Shown: positions 22,749-35,940 of the stretch, in pieces
Position numbering within the stretch: the stretch's first letter is position 1
How the letters are laid out: each line of letters begins with the position of its first letter
Assembly (NCBI GenBank): GCA_001466705.2
Contig: LATX02000214.1
Location: 339,344-403,343, forward strand
Length of the DNA: 64,000 nucleotides
Reading direction: 5' to 3'
Origin: Moniliophthora roreri
Lineage: Eukaryota > Basidiomycota > Agaricomycetes > Agaricales > Marasmiaceae
The notes under the pieces: generated by a model
What the model was told of the DNA's origin: nothing
Databases searched by the model: none
Seen by the model: only the letters and a program-made list of their open reading frames with translations
Position numbers and translations under genes: made by a program

Positions 22749-23858
22749 ATGGCGCCGTTGGGTATGCCACCTGCTTCTGACTTGTGGCTGCAGCGGTCTC
22801 GACTATCTGGAATGAATTTAGCTGCTTTTACTTTTGGTAGGTTTTTATTCTGAGAAATCACTGTTTCTGATCACTTTGCTCTAACAACAGAGGCGTGTCG
22901 CATTGTACAGAGGGACACGTTCCCGAGCAAATAATGACTAGCCAGTCGGATGTTTTGGATCCCGATTTCCTATGTCGTTACTGCTTTCCTTCTCTTCGCA
23001 ATTGTGACGACGGTCGATGCGTGATATATGGAAGCATTTGGATAAACCTGGGTGGAACGAGAAGATCGCCAGGACAGTTGATATTGAACGAGTTGGTATA
23101 ACCGAACGGCAGTCGTTGCGTGCGATTTTTTTTTTTCTTTTGGCTCATGTGCATGAAGAAATCTCATTTCATGGTAGTTTCGTTACTCAGGAGCTTCGTG
23201 CAGATTTGTTGCGTACGGTGCCATTGTCGGTAGAAGTGTTTTCCCTGACTCCCGCTTCCTTCTATCTGGCAGTTCGTGCAGCGCTCTCGACGGCGGTCAC
23301 GGTGATAGTCTTCGTCAACAAAGAAACTACCTTCCTCAACACCCGAGTCCAGCTGGCCTTTCTCATCGTCTCATGCGCATTGAACATGATCTGCACGCCG
23401 CTTGTTACATGGAGACTCATCAGCATACGGAAATGCATCACAAAGCTTATAAGGAAGGAGTATGCAGCTATGTACACAAATATGGCGGCGACGTTATGTT
23501 TTGTGTTTGACGTTGTGTACATCTTCTCCTTCGCTTTTCATAGCAATATGCAGAATCTGATTCTGCTGGGGCACTCGGGGATACAGGTAAGGAATTTGCC
23601 GCATTCCGATCAGTCATTGTGTTGACTTGTGCATAGGGAATAGCGTTACGCTTGATCATCGTGCGTGTAGCAAAAGGCAAGGACTACGACAGTCGTCGAA
23701 CACGAACCTTAAGTCCAAATATAAGACTTGGCTTCCTTATTACTGATCATGATATTTCTTCTTCAGAATGCTACGAAATTTCCTGCTATAACTATGCGAC
23801 TTCAGAATCCGATTACTTCCACAACTTTAGCCCCCATCCACCGTGCATGAAATATTGA
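22749..23858 (+). CDS. Orphan multi-pass membrane protein (LIIVRVAxG type), N-terminus uncertain
   Basis: The central and 3' exons (about 23186-23587, then from 23638) encode successive hydrophobic helices: a segment around FYLAVRAALSTAVTVIVF, QLAFLIVSCALNMICTPL, MAATLCFVFDVVYIFSFAF, and a last helix ending ALRLIIVRVAKGKDY. A polar loop with WRLISIRKCITKLIRKEY lies between helices. The order of helices and the terminal LIIVRVAxG block fit a large Agaricomycete family of seven-helix orphan proteins of unknown function. The first exon may start at the ATG at 22749 and a second run on from 22892, but an in-frame stop near 22935 could not be bridged. The gene may therefore be 5'-damaged. Confidence 0.5.
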
Positions 23859-25237
23859 TGCAGCTCTCCAATAGATCAGCAAATGGCCCGCATCGTTTAG
23901 CATAACCAATTCGTACAATGCTGAGTAGGCCTTGGTTGAAACATAACGTCCAAATACTCAAGAATGCGAAGGAGTACTCGGAGTTCTAAAGGTTTCGTTG
24001 CCATGGAGCGTACATGCAAGTGGTGCATGTAGTACGGTACTTATTTGTCGTTATTAAACTGCTTACGAAAATCTGATTCTCTGAAGTTCCGGATATTTCG
24101 GACCAGGAAAGGTGCACGGTGTCAAGATCTGGTAAGGGCATCATATGAATTGTGGTTTACCAAAGCGCATTTGACGTGTCTGCATCAAGTCTGCATGGCA
24201 GTGCGCGAATTGCCGCAACTTTTTCGGATACGAAGAGTACAGATATTAATATGTCTGAGGCATGTATAGAAGTAAATTCGCTGACAGTCAGTGTGGAGAT
24301 GGTGAGATGAGAATGCCTATATCGAGGCCTTGAGAGGTAAGGCCTTCAATACTCCTCCGAGTCATGTTGCTGCGCCACGTGGATATAGTTACGTAGCTCG
24401 GATGGCTTTAGCGCCTGCGACAAACACGCGTTTATCATCGTTCCTTCTCCGGTTGAGCTTTATTCCTCTCAAATATCCCGTTTCATGAAGACGATACGTA
24501 AGAACCAATCACACGGAGTCATAGGTAAGTTTGACCTGTCGTCGCCTTGATATATTTTCCAGTGCCACTGCTGAGAAAGAGGCGGCCCTCCCACAGGTTG
24601 CCACATCATTTTGTAATAAAAATTGTATTAACTGGCCCGTGACCGTATGTCCCTGCATGAAAGGACAAATCCCCGTTTGATGTCATGATTTCCGCACTCT
24701 CTTCGCATATAGGTGTACTAGAGATGGAATATCCAAGAGATTATCGACGTATCATATAAGAGTCAACGAGCTTGGCAAGTCTATGAGGTTCTTCCAACGA
24801 TGAGTACTCACCTTATTGCGTGTTCGTCATTGCTGCTTCATTTCGCATGGATGCCCTAGCTAATAAGATTAATAAGATCTTTTTTTTTTTTCCTTTTCCG
24901 GTTTTCAGAGAACCAAACCTGACGACTCTTGTTCAGGCTCTTGATATTCGTCACGTCCTTGCAGTTCGTTCTTCTACTCACGGTTCATTTTATATGACTT
25001 TGACTCCAGGGATGCCGTGTCGTATTACGGCCCCAGTCTTGGAGAGCTGGGAGCCTTTTAGCACGCTGCAGGAGAACAAGACATAGTCTTGCCTACCTTC
25101 AATTCTGCTTGGAGAGTACGCATCCCAGGTAGAAACGAAACATAAGGCTAGTATCAAGAACTTCTTTGCTTAAGGTCAGTACTACTCAATGTAGCCAATT
25201 GTGTCAAGACAAGCAAGACACAGACGAACTAAAATAG
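23859..25237. other. Intergenic stretch, no gene recognised
   Basis: Short frames only. A T-rich tract lies at about 24880-24893. It probably includes the 3' UTR of the minus-strand amidohydrolase. Confidence 0.5.
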
Positions 25238-27854
25238 TCAAAACTCCCCATAAACCACTTTGCCGTCGATCACCGTAGCTAGAACTTTGGTCTTTGTAAT
25301 CTCCTGTACAGGCACTGTCATGATGTCCTGAGAAAGAACCACAAAGTCGGCCAGCTTGCCTGGTTCAATGGATCCCAAAGTTGACTCTGTAAAGGATGCA
25401 TAGGCTGGGTCAATCGTCATACCTAGGGGTTGATAAAATGCCAGTTCAAGGAGTCATTCGAGCCAAAGAGATTACGAACCTCTGAGGGTTTCTTCCCTCG
25501 TGAGACACTGTTCCGGAAACCTGCAAAAAGCCCTGCTTGAACGAGATCTCCAATGCATTCGCAACAATGACTAACCATCCGCCGTCTCCGTGGGGTGAGT
25601 GTCCATCGGGCGTCGTTCGCGTAATAGCAGCGAAGAAGGTTTTGAATGGGTTGATGTCTTCTACTGGGAAATCTGTTCCCAGTGTTATCCGCGCTCCGCT
25701 AGAAATGATGGAGCGGAAGGCGTAGAGGTTCCTGACACGTTCCGGTCCCTGGTGCGGGTCAACGAGCGCCTTTTCCTGCATTTTTCGATAGAAGCTCACC
25801 AGGCGGTCTTCAGCATAGGACATATCACTGATGCTGTAGATAATCAGAGAATTAACCGCATCAGTGCCGTTTCGGGACGCCTGCTTATATCACTCAGGAC
25901 TTACGCGTGAGTAGGCTGAATACTCGCAATGACTGTACAAGTGCCATCTGTCAGAATCTTTGGGCGCTAATACTGAATATAGTCGGATGCTTACCACCAA
26001 GCTTCCCCAAGCGCTCCACGTCTTCCTTTGATATAATCTGCGCATGCTCCAGCCGTGGTCTTAATGCTGTTACATTGGCATCCTTCAGTGCTTCCTCAAA
26101 CGCGTCCAAGACTACCCCATTCGCACGATCTCCGATGGCGTGAACATTCTGATAAATCAATGTCGAACTCAGCTCGCCGGCCACGATGCAAATCACTTAC
26201 AACCTGCCAGCCGTCTTTCATGTATCGAGGAATCACATCGAAGAGGACATCTTTTGGGATCCGCATGAACCCATTCGTCGATGGGTTGTCGTGGTAATGG
26301 TGATGCAGCTTCAAAGGATATCCGTAAGTAACGACCACCGAGCAGGAATGGTCCGCTATAGACCTACCGCTGCGCCTCCGGTTCTTAGAGCGCCTATATA
26401 TGACTAGGTCAATTATGAGGAACCGATCATGCTCGACGAATTACCGACCATCCGCGAAAATTTTGACACTTCGAACGCTGAGTCGAGCGCCTGAATATGG
26501 TCTCGTGGAGCCTCCCCAATACTCTTCTCGTTCATCGAAATGCTTCATCGCGTAAACGCGAACCTGAAGGTGTGGCCCCAGAAAATGAGTGAGAAGAAGG
26601 TATTTAAAATACCTAAGCGCTCACTGGGAGGGTCCTGCGTTTCGCTTCTCTAGAATGGAAGTTAGAAAACGAGGCACTGAGTGGTAAGTCAACTGACCGT
26701 TCGAAGAATTCCAGAGAAATGGGGTCTAAACCAGCATCGTGGATAGATGTTAATCCGTAAGATAAAGCATCATTTACAGTGGCGTAAAATCTTTGCTGAA
26801 GGTCTGCTTCTGTTGGCTCAGGTAATTCAATAAGTTCCTGGGCACTATCAAGCAGAACACCTAGATTCAGTGAGTCAACGATAGTGGGGTCTGTGATTTC
26901 AAATATTTTTTCACCTGTTGGATGTCCATCCAGATCCCGAATGATAACACCACCTTCGATTATTTGAGGTAAAGCTTCTAAGTCACCGCATTGTGCCAGT
27001 GCGGCCGTAGAGAGCCAGAGGGCATGACAGTCTTTACTTTGGAGTATGACTTGCCTTCCCTGGATGACAGGATCAGCATCGAGGTCAGCCTAGCACCGTG
27101 CGAAGAGTCGTTAGTATAATGCGGCCGGGGGAGGGGGGCGCTACGATCGTACCGCTGTTGGCCAAGTCCCATTCGGCCATGAGGCATGATCCCAACCTCC
27201 CCCCAGTATGATTTTTGAGGGATCATCATAAATGTCTTTGTGTGATATGATATACTCCCGGACCCGTTTAACGGTATCTAAACGACGGATAGGATGAACG
27301 ATTGTCCCTCGAACGCAATCACCATGTAACTTACCAGTGATAGTCCGTGCTCCTTCGAGAGGGAGTTGGGCTGTCTTTCCGTATTCCAAAATGTGTGCAT
27401 GGGAATCTATGTGGAGTTTTTTTTTTTCGGGGTTCTGAGCAAATTTCAAAGAGGCAAAACACATACCACTTAATCCAGGGATAACAACTGAATGTGGCGG
27501 GAGGTATCTGACAGGTGGCGTGGAACGTTGTAATAACAAAGAACCAGCAAATTTGCCTATCAACGAAGACATATGCCATTCGAGGTGTAATGTGTCTAGA
27601 GGTATGATACGTATGTCAAAGAAAATGTCAACGAACAAAGATATGTGGCGAGACATACCCAATGATCCCGTAGCAAATATGCGAGAGCTGTAAACCAACA
27701 GGCATTCTGAAACCGAGTTTTCTGCATTGACCGTGTATATGGATTGACTACCGGGCAATGAGCAGATAATATACGCGTCCTTTAGTACAAATAGTTTGCT
27801 GTAGAGAACTGCGACGACGAGTATGAGTGCGCTCCAAGCAATGAAGCGTGGCAT
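25238..27854 (-). CDS. YtcJ-like amidohydrolase (amidohydrolase family 3)
   Basis: A multi-exon minus-strand gene from the ATG at 27854 to the TGA at 25238, with about nine short introns. The N-terminus has a hydrophobic anchor or signal ([20 protein letters not shown]). Metal-site landmarks of the amidohydrolase superfamily appear in order: IDSHAHI (HxH, about 27410), GGGWDH, VKIFADG around 26460 (lysine position), VHAIGDRA (His, about 26140), LEHAQI (His, about 26060) and [12 protein letters not shown] (Asp, about 25670). The C-terminus holds [19 protein letters not shown], the usual return of the chain to the small beta domain. Every exon reads open and joins with GT-AG sites, so the gene looks functional. 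Family 3 members hydrolyse amide bonds; the substrate is unknown. The anchor suggests a secretory or membrane location. Confidence 0.88.
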
Positions 27855-30800
27855 AGCGTGCTCGGTCCACGGATAATCAAGGGAGCTTTTGAGGGGGATC
27901 TAGGGGAGAATCTGAGATGACAGTTGCAAAAGCCGAAATCCTTTAAATATTTGTCATATTTGTCATCCTAGGCGTCTACCGTCCCTAGCCCGCTACTGGG
28001 GTCCGTGCACTCTCGGGTCGGCCTCGAGAAAATTTCAAAAATTCTGTACATGGACTATAATGCAGGAGCCGTACAGTCTACAGCATGGTACCACTGATAA
28101 GGATTGTTCGGTCATGTCTAGTAACCTTTCATGAACCTTGTCGGATCTATAAATACCGCTTGATTAGCGCTAGGCGCCAACTAAGCGCCGGGTCCAGCAA
28201 CCCTACCCCAGAATGTTCGCAACCTCGCCGTTGTCAGCGGGTAAGAGAGACGGGCAATACTTCAAGTCAGACGCCGATAATCGCATATTTCCTCCCGATA
28301 TTATTGACAGGATGTCGGATTTTCTGGAGCCAGAAAACGGATTTTGAAGTATGTCCGTGTGTTTATCGTGGCTCGTACAGCGAGGCAGAATGAAGACCCT
28401 ACGAAGAGAGACATGTTTCTTCGCATGATGGGTGTTTGCAGCATCTCCATTAGACACCGAGTTTCAACGTAGGGCCACCCGGAGCCACCCTGAATACGCC
28501 GAAACTATAGGGATTGTGTGAGCTCCCCTCAGGGGCCCCCCTTCTCCCTCATAAGGGGGATCGACGGTGATATAGCAGGCTTCTCGTGATGTACATACCC
28601 TAGAGACAGGGATACGAAGAGGTCACGGCGGGTTTAACACCTTTCCTGGCGTTTCCAAGCGAATCAGGCAGTGCGTGCATTCCCTCGTTACACGATGCAA
28701 AGATTGACGTACAATATCGACTTCGAATTAGATATAACAGACGGCACTTAATGGGCAAATGTGGTGTAGTGGGCTAAGTTTTTCCGTGTTGCTAACAGGT
28801 ATATATGCCGACGTTCATAATTTCTGACACCAGGTTCGAACGATGAGACAGGAATGAACGGTGGATTAGATACTTGATACGTACCTCATTCATCCTCCTT
28901 TCCCCGGGAACTACCCGCAATTTCCCCTTTTCCACCCTAAATCATCCTAATGTCTCAATCGAATGTAGAGGTAGAGGTTCAGAATCCTCAGACAGAGCGA
29001 AAGCTTCCACGAGGACTTTGCCGAAATTTCTCCGCCGCTTTCATAGTGTTGCACCACTTTGAAATTGTTACTGCAGAGTGCTTGTCATACCCACATGGTC
29101 CCTCTGCATCTCGTCTCGAACAGCAACTAACCGCAAGCCACCCCTACATAAAAGCGAGACATCGTTCCACCTATCTCGGCCAAGAACACGTTCACCTTAG
29201 CCTAGAGGTGGTGGGCAAGGAGGCGAACGCCAAGAATGAGAATGGTGGGGCCTCGTTTAGGTATGAATAGTGTTGCCCAAACTGGGAAGGTCACAGTACT
29301 AATACGTTGGAGAGGGCCGGGTGGTCTGGCTATCGCGATGCCGAAGACGATGCTGCTAGTTCTGGATGATTGCTGACTACGTACATGGAAATGTAGACTA
29401 CGCGCCAGAAGCTCATGCCAAACACTGCCAAACAGGCCTGGAACCTCCGCTCCGTGCCCCGGTCCCCCTACTACAACGTTTCCCGGTTCCGTCCTCCTGT
29501 CCTCGAGGTAGACGCACGAGACACGCGTTCCAGGGAGAATAGTGACTGCCTGACTAAATCAGGTCTAGTATCGAACAGGAGAATGAATAATGACTCGATC
29601 TGGCCGGAATAACCTAGGAGAGCCGCTTCGTGAAAGGAGAAGCGGTATTAGGGACTGAATGGTACGGAGGAAAGGAAGAGTGTTGTGAGGACATTGCAAG
29701 CGCGGGTGGTGGTGCTGTCTGAAGGGACAGCATGCAGGAAGGGGTGCTGAGTTGGAACGGAATGAGTTTCAAGGGCTGGTTTCCGCTCTTTCCAACATGA
29801 GATTTCAGCTTGCATGGACGTTGAGCGGCTGGGGATTCATTCGGTGAAAAGAGTTGGCGAGTGTGATATATATGTGAGAGGTATAGGACGCCGTTCTTCG
29901 TCAACCCTGCCGTCAACCCTGCCCTTGGCATGACCTCCTGGTATCCACCGCAGCCGTAACCTCAAGTAAGCCTCTCATGACTCTCGCCTGCATGATAACA
30001 AAGATGGGTCTTCCCTTTGTAATCTCCTCCGCTCCAGCCTATTCTGACCATAGAGTACGTTGAGACCGACTCGCCTGCGACCCGCCTATTCATTATTGCA
30101 TCTCCCACAGCACCTATCACCTACGAAACCTGGGCCGCAATGTCGAGGTGCAGAGGTCTGACGCCACAGAGTTCGACGGATAGCTGAATCGACGTTGTTC
30201 GTGACTCACGAGAGCCGTATAAGGTATGGGAGCATTTGGGTGGGTGGGTAGGCACCATCAACGGTGAGCGAGCTGCGAACGATGAGTCATATGTCTTCAT
30301 AAGAGGACGTGGCTTGCAGTGTCACCAGATTCGATAGTGAGGTATAGAATGTGTCCTCATGGTGCATCTGCCTGTTCATATCGTGAAGTGTAGTATCGAA
30401 CCGGATGCCATCGCTGAGGATGATTAGGCCTTTACAGTGGGTTTGCGTGAGTGCTAGTGGTGCCTAGAGTACAGGAACGGGTAAGAATTTTGAAAATCGT
30501 GCAAGACAGAACACGTACCATATAACCATAATAATGGTCGGGCAAGGTGCCAAGCTAGCGATACAGGAGTCCCAACCACCTCATCATCTCCTTCTCCTGA
30601 CCCACAGACACCGACAGACATCAATTATCCACAATTGAAGTCACTTCCGAAGGTCAGGCAGCTAATAACCGAACCACGCCTTGGAGGGCCAGTATCGACC
30701 CCGGCGTTCGCCGCGTTACTCATCTTCAGGCTTCCCGGGGAACTTGGAGCCAACGGTGACACATAGTGCTGTAACGTGGACAGCCTTGGAGAGCGGCCCT

Positions 30801-31647
30801 CGTATCGCCGTACCAGATGAGGGATTCGGCATTGGGTACTGATTAGATGGGGAGGGGAAGCGGTATCTGTGGGCTCGCCATGCATCTAGGCCACAATGAT
30901 AACAAGGTTGCAGGTGTTTGAGCGGTGGGAGGGAGGGAGTGAGGTTGCATTTGTGAAGCAATTTTCGGTTCAATCAAGGTTCACAGCATCTTTCAACCCG
31001 TAAACGGGGAGTGGTCAGCTGCCGGCGCGTATCGACACTGGAGAGTGCATGAAGGGAGAAGATCCGCGAGCGCTATATCGTTGTAGCAGGATCCGGCACG
31101 AGGAATGTACGGGAACCCTAGGAGAGGAACTGCCTTCAGGGCTGTGGAGCTGATGGAGGCAGAAACTGGTATCTGGCGCTTACGTATGGAATGTAGGCTT
31201 CGGTCATGATGTTGATATGGATTCTTCGATCCGAGAGACGTTCATTGCAGGAAACCCGGAACCTTTTACATCGAAATTGGGAAACTGGAACGTGCAGGAA
31301 AGCTAGGTGAAGACGCACCGGACTTCGAACAGGTTGTCTGCAGTATAATGATTTGCCAAAGGCTGCTATAATAGCAAGATGCATACCAGTCTGCCTGCTT
31401 AGTCCATAATTAAGGCACCTCTACCATTGACAGCGGTTGCATCAGCGGCTAGTCGTCCGCCTTTTTCGCCTAGATGCCAACGACTAGCATTCCCGCATAC
31501 ACAGCGCAACTTCCGGTCCTTGGACCTGGAGAGAAGAGCCAGGTAAAATTGAAGTAAGATCAAGGTTCGCTAGGCAGGGAGGATACTCACCCATGGAAAG
31601 AAAATCATGGTGAACGCAGAGGACGAAGACAAGGACGTTGTTTGGCT
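27855..31647. other. 3.8-kb stretch without a recognised gene
   Basis: Candidate pieces exist but were not assigned. One is a 106-codon plus frame at 28950-29270. Another is minus-strand coding-like fragments around 30300-30950, where a GT donor follows PDHYYGYM and LIILSDGIRFDTTLHD reads on a separate segment. They could be exons of a decayed gene. No family identified. Confidence 0.35.
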
Positions 31648-32238
31648 CTAGCGCCCATACCAAATATTGACTAGCGGCCGGTCCGCTGGGTCCCGAATAG
31701 CCGGAACGTACTCTCGCTCGACGCTCGTCCTGTAAGTAGCCTTAGCTATGTATGGGAATATATTAGTTGAACCGGAGATGAGGTGAATATGCAGTTGAGA
31801 GCGAAGGCGACAGATCTCTTTATGCCACGGCATCAGTCTCTCTACCTCAACAGTGGCCTTCTGCGCCCTATTCCATGCAAGTTAAGGTAAGTATCTCTTT
31901 ACGCAACCAGCTTGAACTGATCTAGCTATCGATAACAAGCTCTTTCACGTTAACGAGTGGTAACATAGATCGAGATGAAAGCACTAAATCTGATTACTCA
32001 AAATTTCCCTCGAAATGTGAACCTTGCATACCGCCGCACATCGATTGAGCTCGCGCAATTCCAGATAGCCAAGGATGCTGTCGGTCAACTCGGTGGGAAG
32101 AGAAGACATGACTCCGGAGTATGAGCTCTGAGGATCCTGTAAAGATGGTGCTGAACGTGGGAATTCGAAAGTAGTGTTGGCGTCGTTGTCACGTTTTACG
32201 AAGCGCCGGCGCTTATGTAGTTGATTTGCAACTTCCAT
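31648..32238 (-). CDS. Small F-box protein
   Basis: Exon 1 (32238-32023) encodes a basic leader and a clear F-box: MSSLPTELTDSILGYLELRE then LNRCAAVCK, ending in phase 0 at a GT donor. Exon 2 (31860-31648) follows after an intron of about 162 bp, longer than others in the window, and gives 70 more residues with no known repeat. F-box domains bind Skp1 in SCF ubiquitin ligases, with the C-terminal part selecting the target. At about 142 aa it is much shorter than typical fungal F-box proteins, so the gene may be truncated or may use another acceptor. Frames further downstream at about 31384-31136 could belong to it. Confidence 0.6.
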
Positions 32239-33745
32239 CACCAATCCTTGCACCAACCCAGCTCGCCAGTCCTGTTGCTCAATGATCAGAAAAACTACTC
32301 AAAAAACAAAAAAAGATACATCTGGAACGTAGCTCGTCGCTCAACTCGGTCAACTACAGCTTATAGCCCGGCTTCTTCGATACGTCATTTCGATATACGC
32401 CGACCGGGTAAATCAATTCAACTCATTCAAAAATAATTATGCAAGGGCTTACCCTCCAAAAGCTCCATTGCGGTGCTACCCGCAGCACACCTTGAAGAAA
32501 GCATCGGGAGGATCACCGTAATGCTATTCAAAAATCAAGGCTCACAAACAGAGGTATTCATTCCCAGGCAGATTCGTATATTTATAGAACTCATGCTGAG
32601 CGGTCCCGTCCTGCTTCGCATCTCTAGCCTCCTATACCAGTTGGAACATGATCCGTGAGTTCTCTCCTCGTAAAATTTACCTCCCCAACCCAACGTATGG
32701 CGTTCCCGCAAATGTCGGAAACTGCCTGTTTGCTTCACGTCGAGTGTCAACTCATATATTTTGTCCTACATGTCTAGGTCTAATACCGTCTGCGATGACC
32801 AATGGGCGCGAAACCTTCCCCATGTACTATATGACTTGAAGAATGTCATCTGCAGATACCTGTAGGGGCAAGGTGGTTCGAAACACGTAACTCATTCCAG
32901 CCCCTGCTCGCGCACCATAGCGAAACTCGACAGTCTTGGCTCCGGAGCTCGTCCATCGCTACGTCCTGTGTACCAAGAAATGCATGCGGATTCCCCGAGT
33001 TTTGGAAGGATAGTTCTCGGCCGAGATTAGCTACACTGACGGTTTGTCTTGATCATAAAAAGATTACATTAAATTCGGCCGTGTCTTTATTAAACCAAAT
33101 GATTGCCTTGGCCCGAGGTCCAGAGAAAATCAGGGCACTTGTGCCATCGGTTGGCATCACTTGCCACAACGTGCAGGCATGTTTCCTTTTTGGTCGCCCT
33201 CGGGCAGAATAGCGGCTGAGCCGACATGCTTTGACCATGGTTAAATTCCCGCCACGTCGTTTCTGCATAGCATTTACTCGAATGTGAGTCACATTTGCCT
33301 TGCCAACGTATGATTGCCACAGTATAGTGGATACTGACCAGAACCACTCGACACAATGGCAGCCATTGCCGGATGCAGCAGTCGAGATTCAAGAGCTCTT
33401 CAAATCGACAAAGCAAAAACGCCCTAGTATCCGTCCAAGTCAAACTACCCCCTGGAAGCTGTACGCTCATGAAGGCTTGTCCCTAGGAACCGTACGCACG
33501 CAATGCAATGTACAGTGAGACGTCAATCGCCTATATGTGCTTTATACGTTAGCTGATAATATGACAGACAGTTGGTTGTCATTCGACGGAAACACAGACA
33601 AACGCGTCAGTTACTCGCATTATAGTTTAGGTGAACGTCCCGCGCTGTATATGTCGGGTTGAACAACCCCACACGCCTCGACATCTGAACCGCAACCAGG
33701 AACAGTAGCCTTGAGTCCGAAGAAGGATATACAAGTTTGTCTCTT
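32239..33745. other. Intergenic stretch upstream of laccase
   Basis: No gene recognised. Several frames of 60-126 codons overlap on both strands without motifs. Confidence 0.4.
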
Positions 33746-33752
33746 TATAAAA
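33746..33752 (+). promoter_or_regulatory. TATA box of laccase 2
   Basis: TATAAAA lies 63 bp upstream of the ATG at 33809, similar to the spacing at the first laccase locus. Confidence 0.65.
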
Positions 33753-33808
33753 GGTGTATCAGAACACAAGAAAGTCATTATTCCTCGCCTCGAGTTCTCT
33801 GCTTCGAT

Positions 33809-35940
33809 ATGCGTCAAATCTTCTTATTAATCCCTGCTCTTGGTTCACTCGTTCAGGCGGTTGAAATAATCAATCGCGCAGGGGACCTCCATATCGTCAA
33901 CAAGCAGATCTCTCCGGATGGATTTCAACGAACGTAGGCTTTCAACATGTGCATCAATCGTGAATGGAGATGCTGACTTGCGTTCAATGTCTAGTGCAGT
34001 GTTGGCGGGGAAAACAGGTCGTAGTGCAGCATTTCCAGGACCCCTCATTAGGGCTAAGAAGGTGCGTCCATCGCGCTACTGCTCCTCAGTGCCTCGATTC
34101 GACCACTTAATTGCTAGGGTGATAAATTCCAACTTAATGTTATCGACGAGCTCACTGATTCGTCCATGGACCGAGCCACGACAATCGTACGTTCCTCTCA
34201 TACTTTTGATATTCATGAGTACATTGCTAAATAGATCTGCAGCACTGGCACGGTCTCTTCCAACGCGGTACAAATTGGGCAGACGGTCCCGAATTTGTGA
34301 CCCAATGTCCAATCATACCCGGCGATTCCTTCAAATACCAGTTCTCCGTCCCTGATCAAGCAGGTACATACTGGTATCATTCGCATTTTCGCGCACAGTA
34401 CTGCGATGGATTGAGGGGTCCGCTAGTTATATATGACCCTCGCGATCCTCATCAATATCTGTATGACATTGATGACGGTGAGCATGTCACCTACGTTGAT
34501 GATTCATGTGCAAAATCTAACTGACTTTGTACAGAGAACACCATCATTACTCTCGCAGACTGGTATCACTCCACTGGCCCTGCGATTGTAGCTACCCAAG
34601 CACCACCAATAGCAGATTCAACCTTGATCAACGGTTTGGGTCGATGGCCCCAAGGAAATGTGTGTTCCCATCTTTCATTCTTCCTCCACCTCTGACACTC
34701 CATAATAGCTCACATCTCCCCTTGCCGTGGTCAATGTTGTCAAAGGCAAACGTTACCGAATGCGTCTCATCTCCATTGCCTGTGATCCCAATTACACGTT
34801 CTCTATCGACGGACATAACATGACCATTATCGAGGCAGACGGAGTCAACGTCAAGCCGTTTACTGTCAACAAACTCAACATCCTTGCCGCACAGCGTTAT
34901 TCTTTCGTTCTGAACGCCAACCAACCAGTTGGGAACTATTGGATCCGTGCGCTACCTGGATTAAATGGTCCTCAGGGGTTCAAGAACGGAATCAATTCCG
35001 CTATATTGAGGTATAAGGGAGCCAAGAACGTCGATCCTAATACAACGGAAGCTACCAACACCGTGATGCTGCGCGAAACAGATTTACATTTCCTCTCACC
35101 GAATGGTCGATCTGCTGTCCCAGGACGTCCAGTACCAGGCGGCGCAGACTTGGTTCTGAACATGACACTAGGATTCACTCCTCCCGCGACGTTTATGATC
35201 AACCAAGTTCCATTTGTCGTCCCGGATGTACCTGTTCTGCTCCAGATTCTTAGCGGAGCACAAGCAGCACAAGATTTGTTACCTAGGGGCAGCGTTTACG
35301 ACCTTCCGCGGAACAAAGTCATTGAAATCAACCTCTTTAACAATAACACCGTTGCTGGTCCTCATCCAATGCACTTACATGGCGTGAGTCTAACATTTCG
35401 AACGTTGTCAGATTAATTCTGATCAGGCCTTAGCATACGTTCGATGTAATCAAGAGCGCCGATAGTCCAGTGTATAACTTCAAAGATCCTGTAAGTTGCG
35501 GTCTTTCTCGCTCAAAAGATTTGCTGTCTAATTTCGCTTGCAAGGTCCGCCGTGATACTGTAGGTGTCGCAGGAAACAACTTGACGACGATTCGGTTCGT
35601 TACCGATAATCCGGGACCATGGCTCCTCCATTGGTTTGTATCTGATATCTCTTTCCCACCGGGCCGATACTGATAAGCGCACCTGTAGCCATATTGACTT
35701 CCACCTCGTCGAGTACATATCTTTTTTGTGCCCTCCTTATCCTTCAAACTGACGAATTTGAATAGTGGGCTCGCCGTAGTCTTCGCAGAAGACACTCGCA
35801 ACGTTAAATCGGCTAATCCAGTTCCTCGTGAGTGTAGATACTTCATTTATCTCTGCGTGTCTGACAGGATACCCGCGGCAGCTGATTGGTCAAAGCTTTG
35901 TCCTATTTGGAACAAGACACCACCCGAAATTCGCAATTAA
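33809..35940 (+). CDS. Laccase (multicopper oxidase), intact
   Basis: Starts with the signal peptide [17 protein letters not shown] and runs through about ten exons to the TAA at 35940. Copper motifs in order: [15 protein letters not shown] (about 34243), [16 protein letters not shown] (about 34365), HPMHLHG (about 35368) and [11 protein letters not shown], assembled across an intron at 35634-35690. Ten residues after the conserved Cys there is Leu, not Phe, at the axial position of the type 1 copper, which in fungal laccases goes with a medium redox potential. The long central exon (34713-35383) carries domain 2. All exons read open with GT-AG junctions. Secreted laccases oxidise lignin phenols, pigments or plant defence phenolics; the role here is not known. 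A tandem partner lies 3.2 kb downstream. Confidence 0.92.

Noticed and set aside
28720..28860. A tRNA-Ser(GCT)-like string with GTGGTGTAGTGGGCTAAG, TTGCTAA and GGTTCGAAC
   Set aside because: Acceptor, anticodon and T stems do not pair, and the spacing between the parts is wrong for a tRNA.
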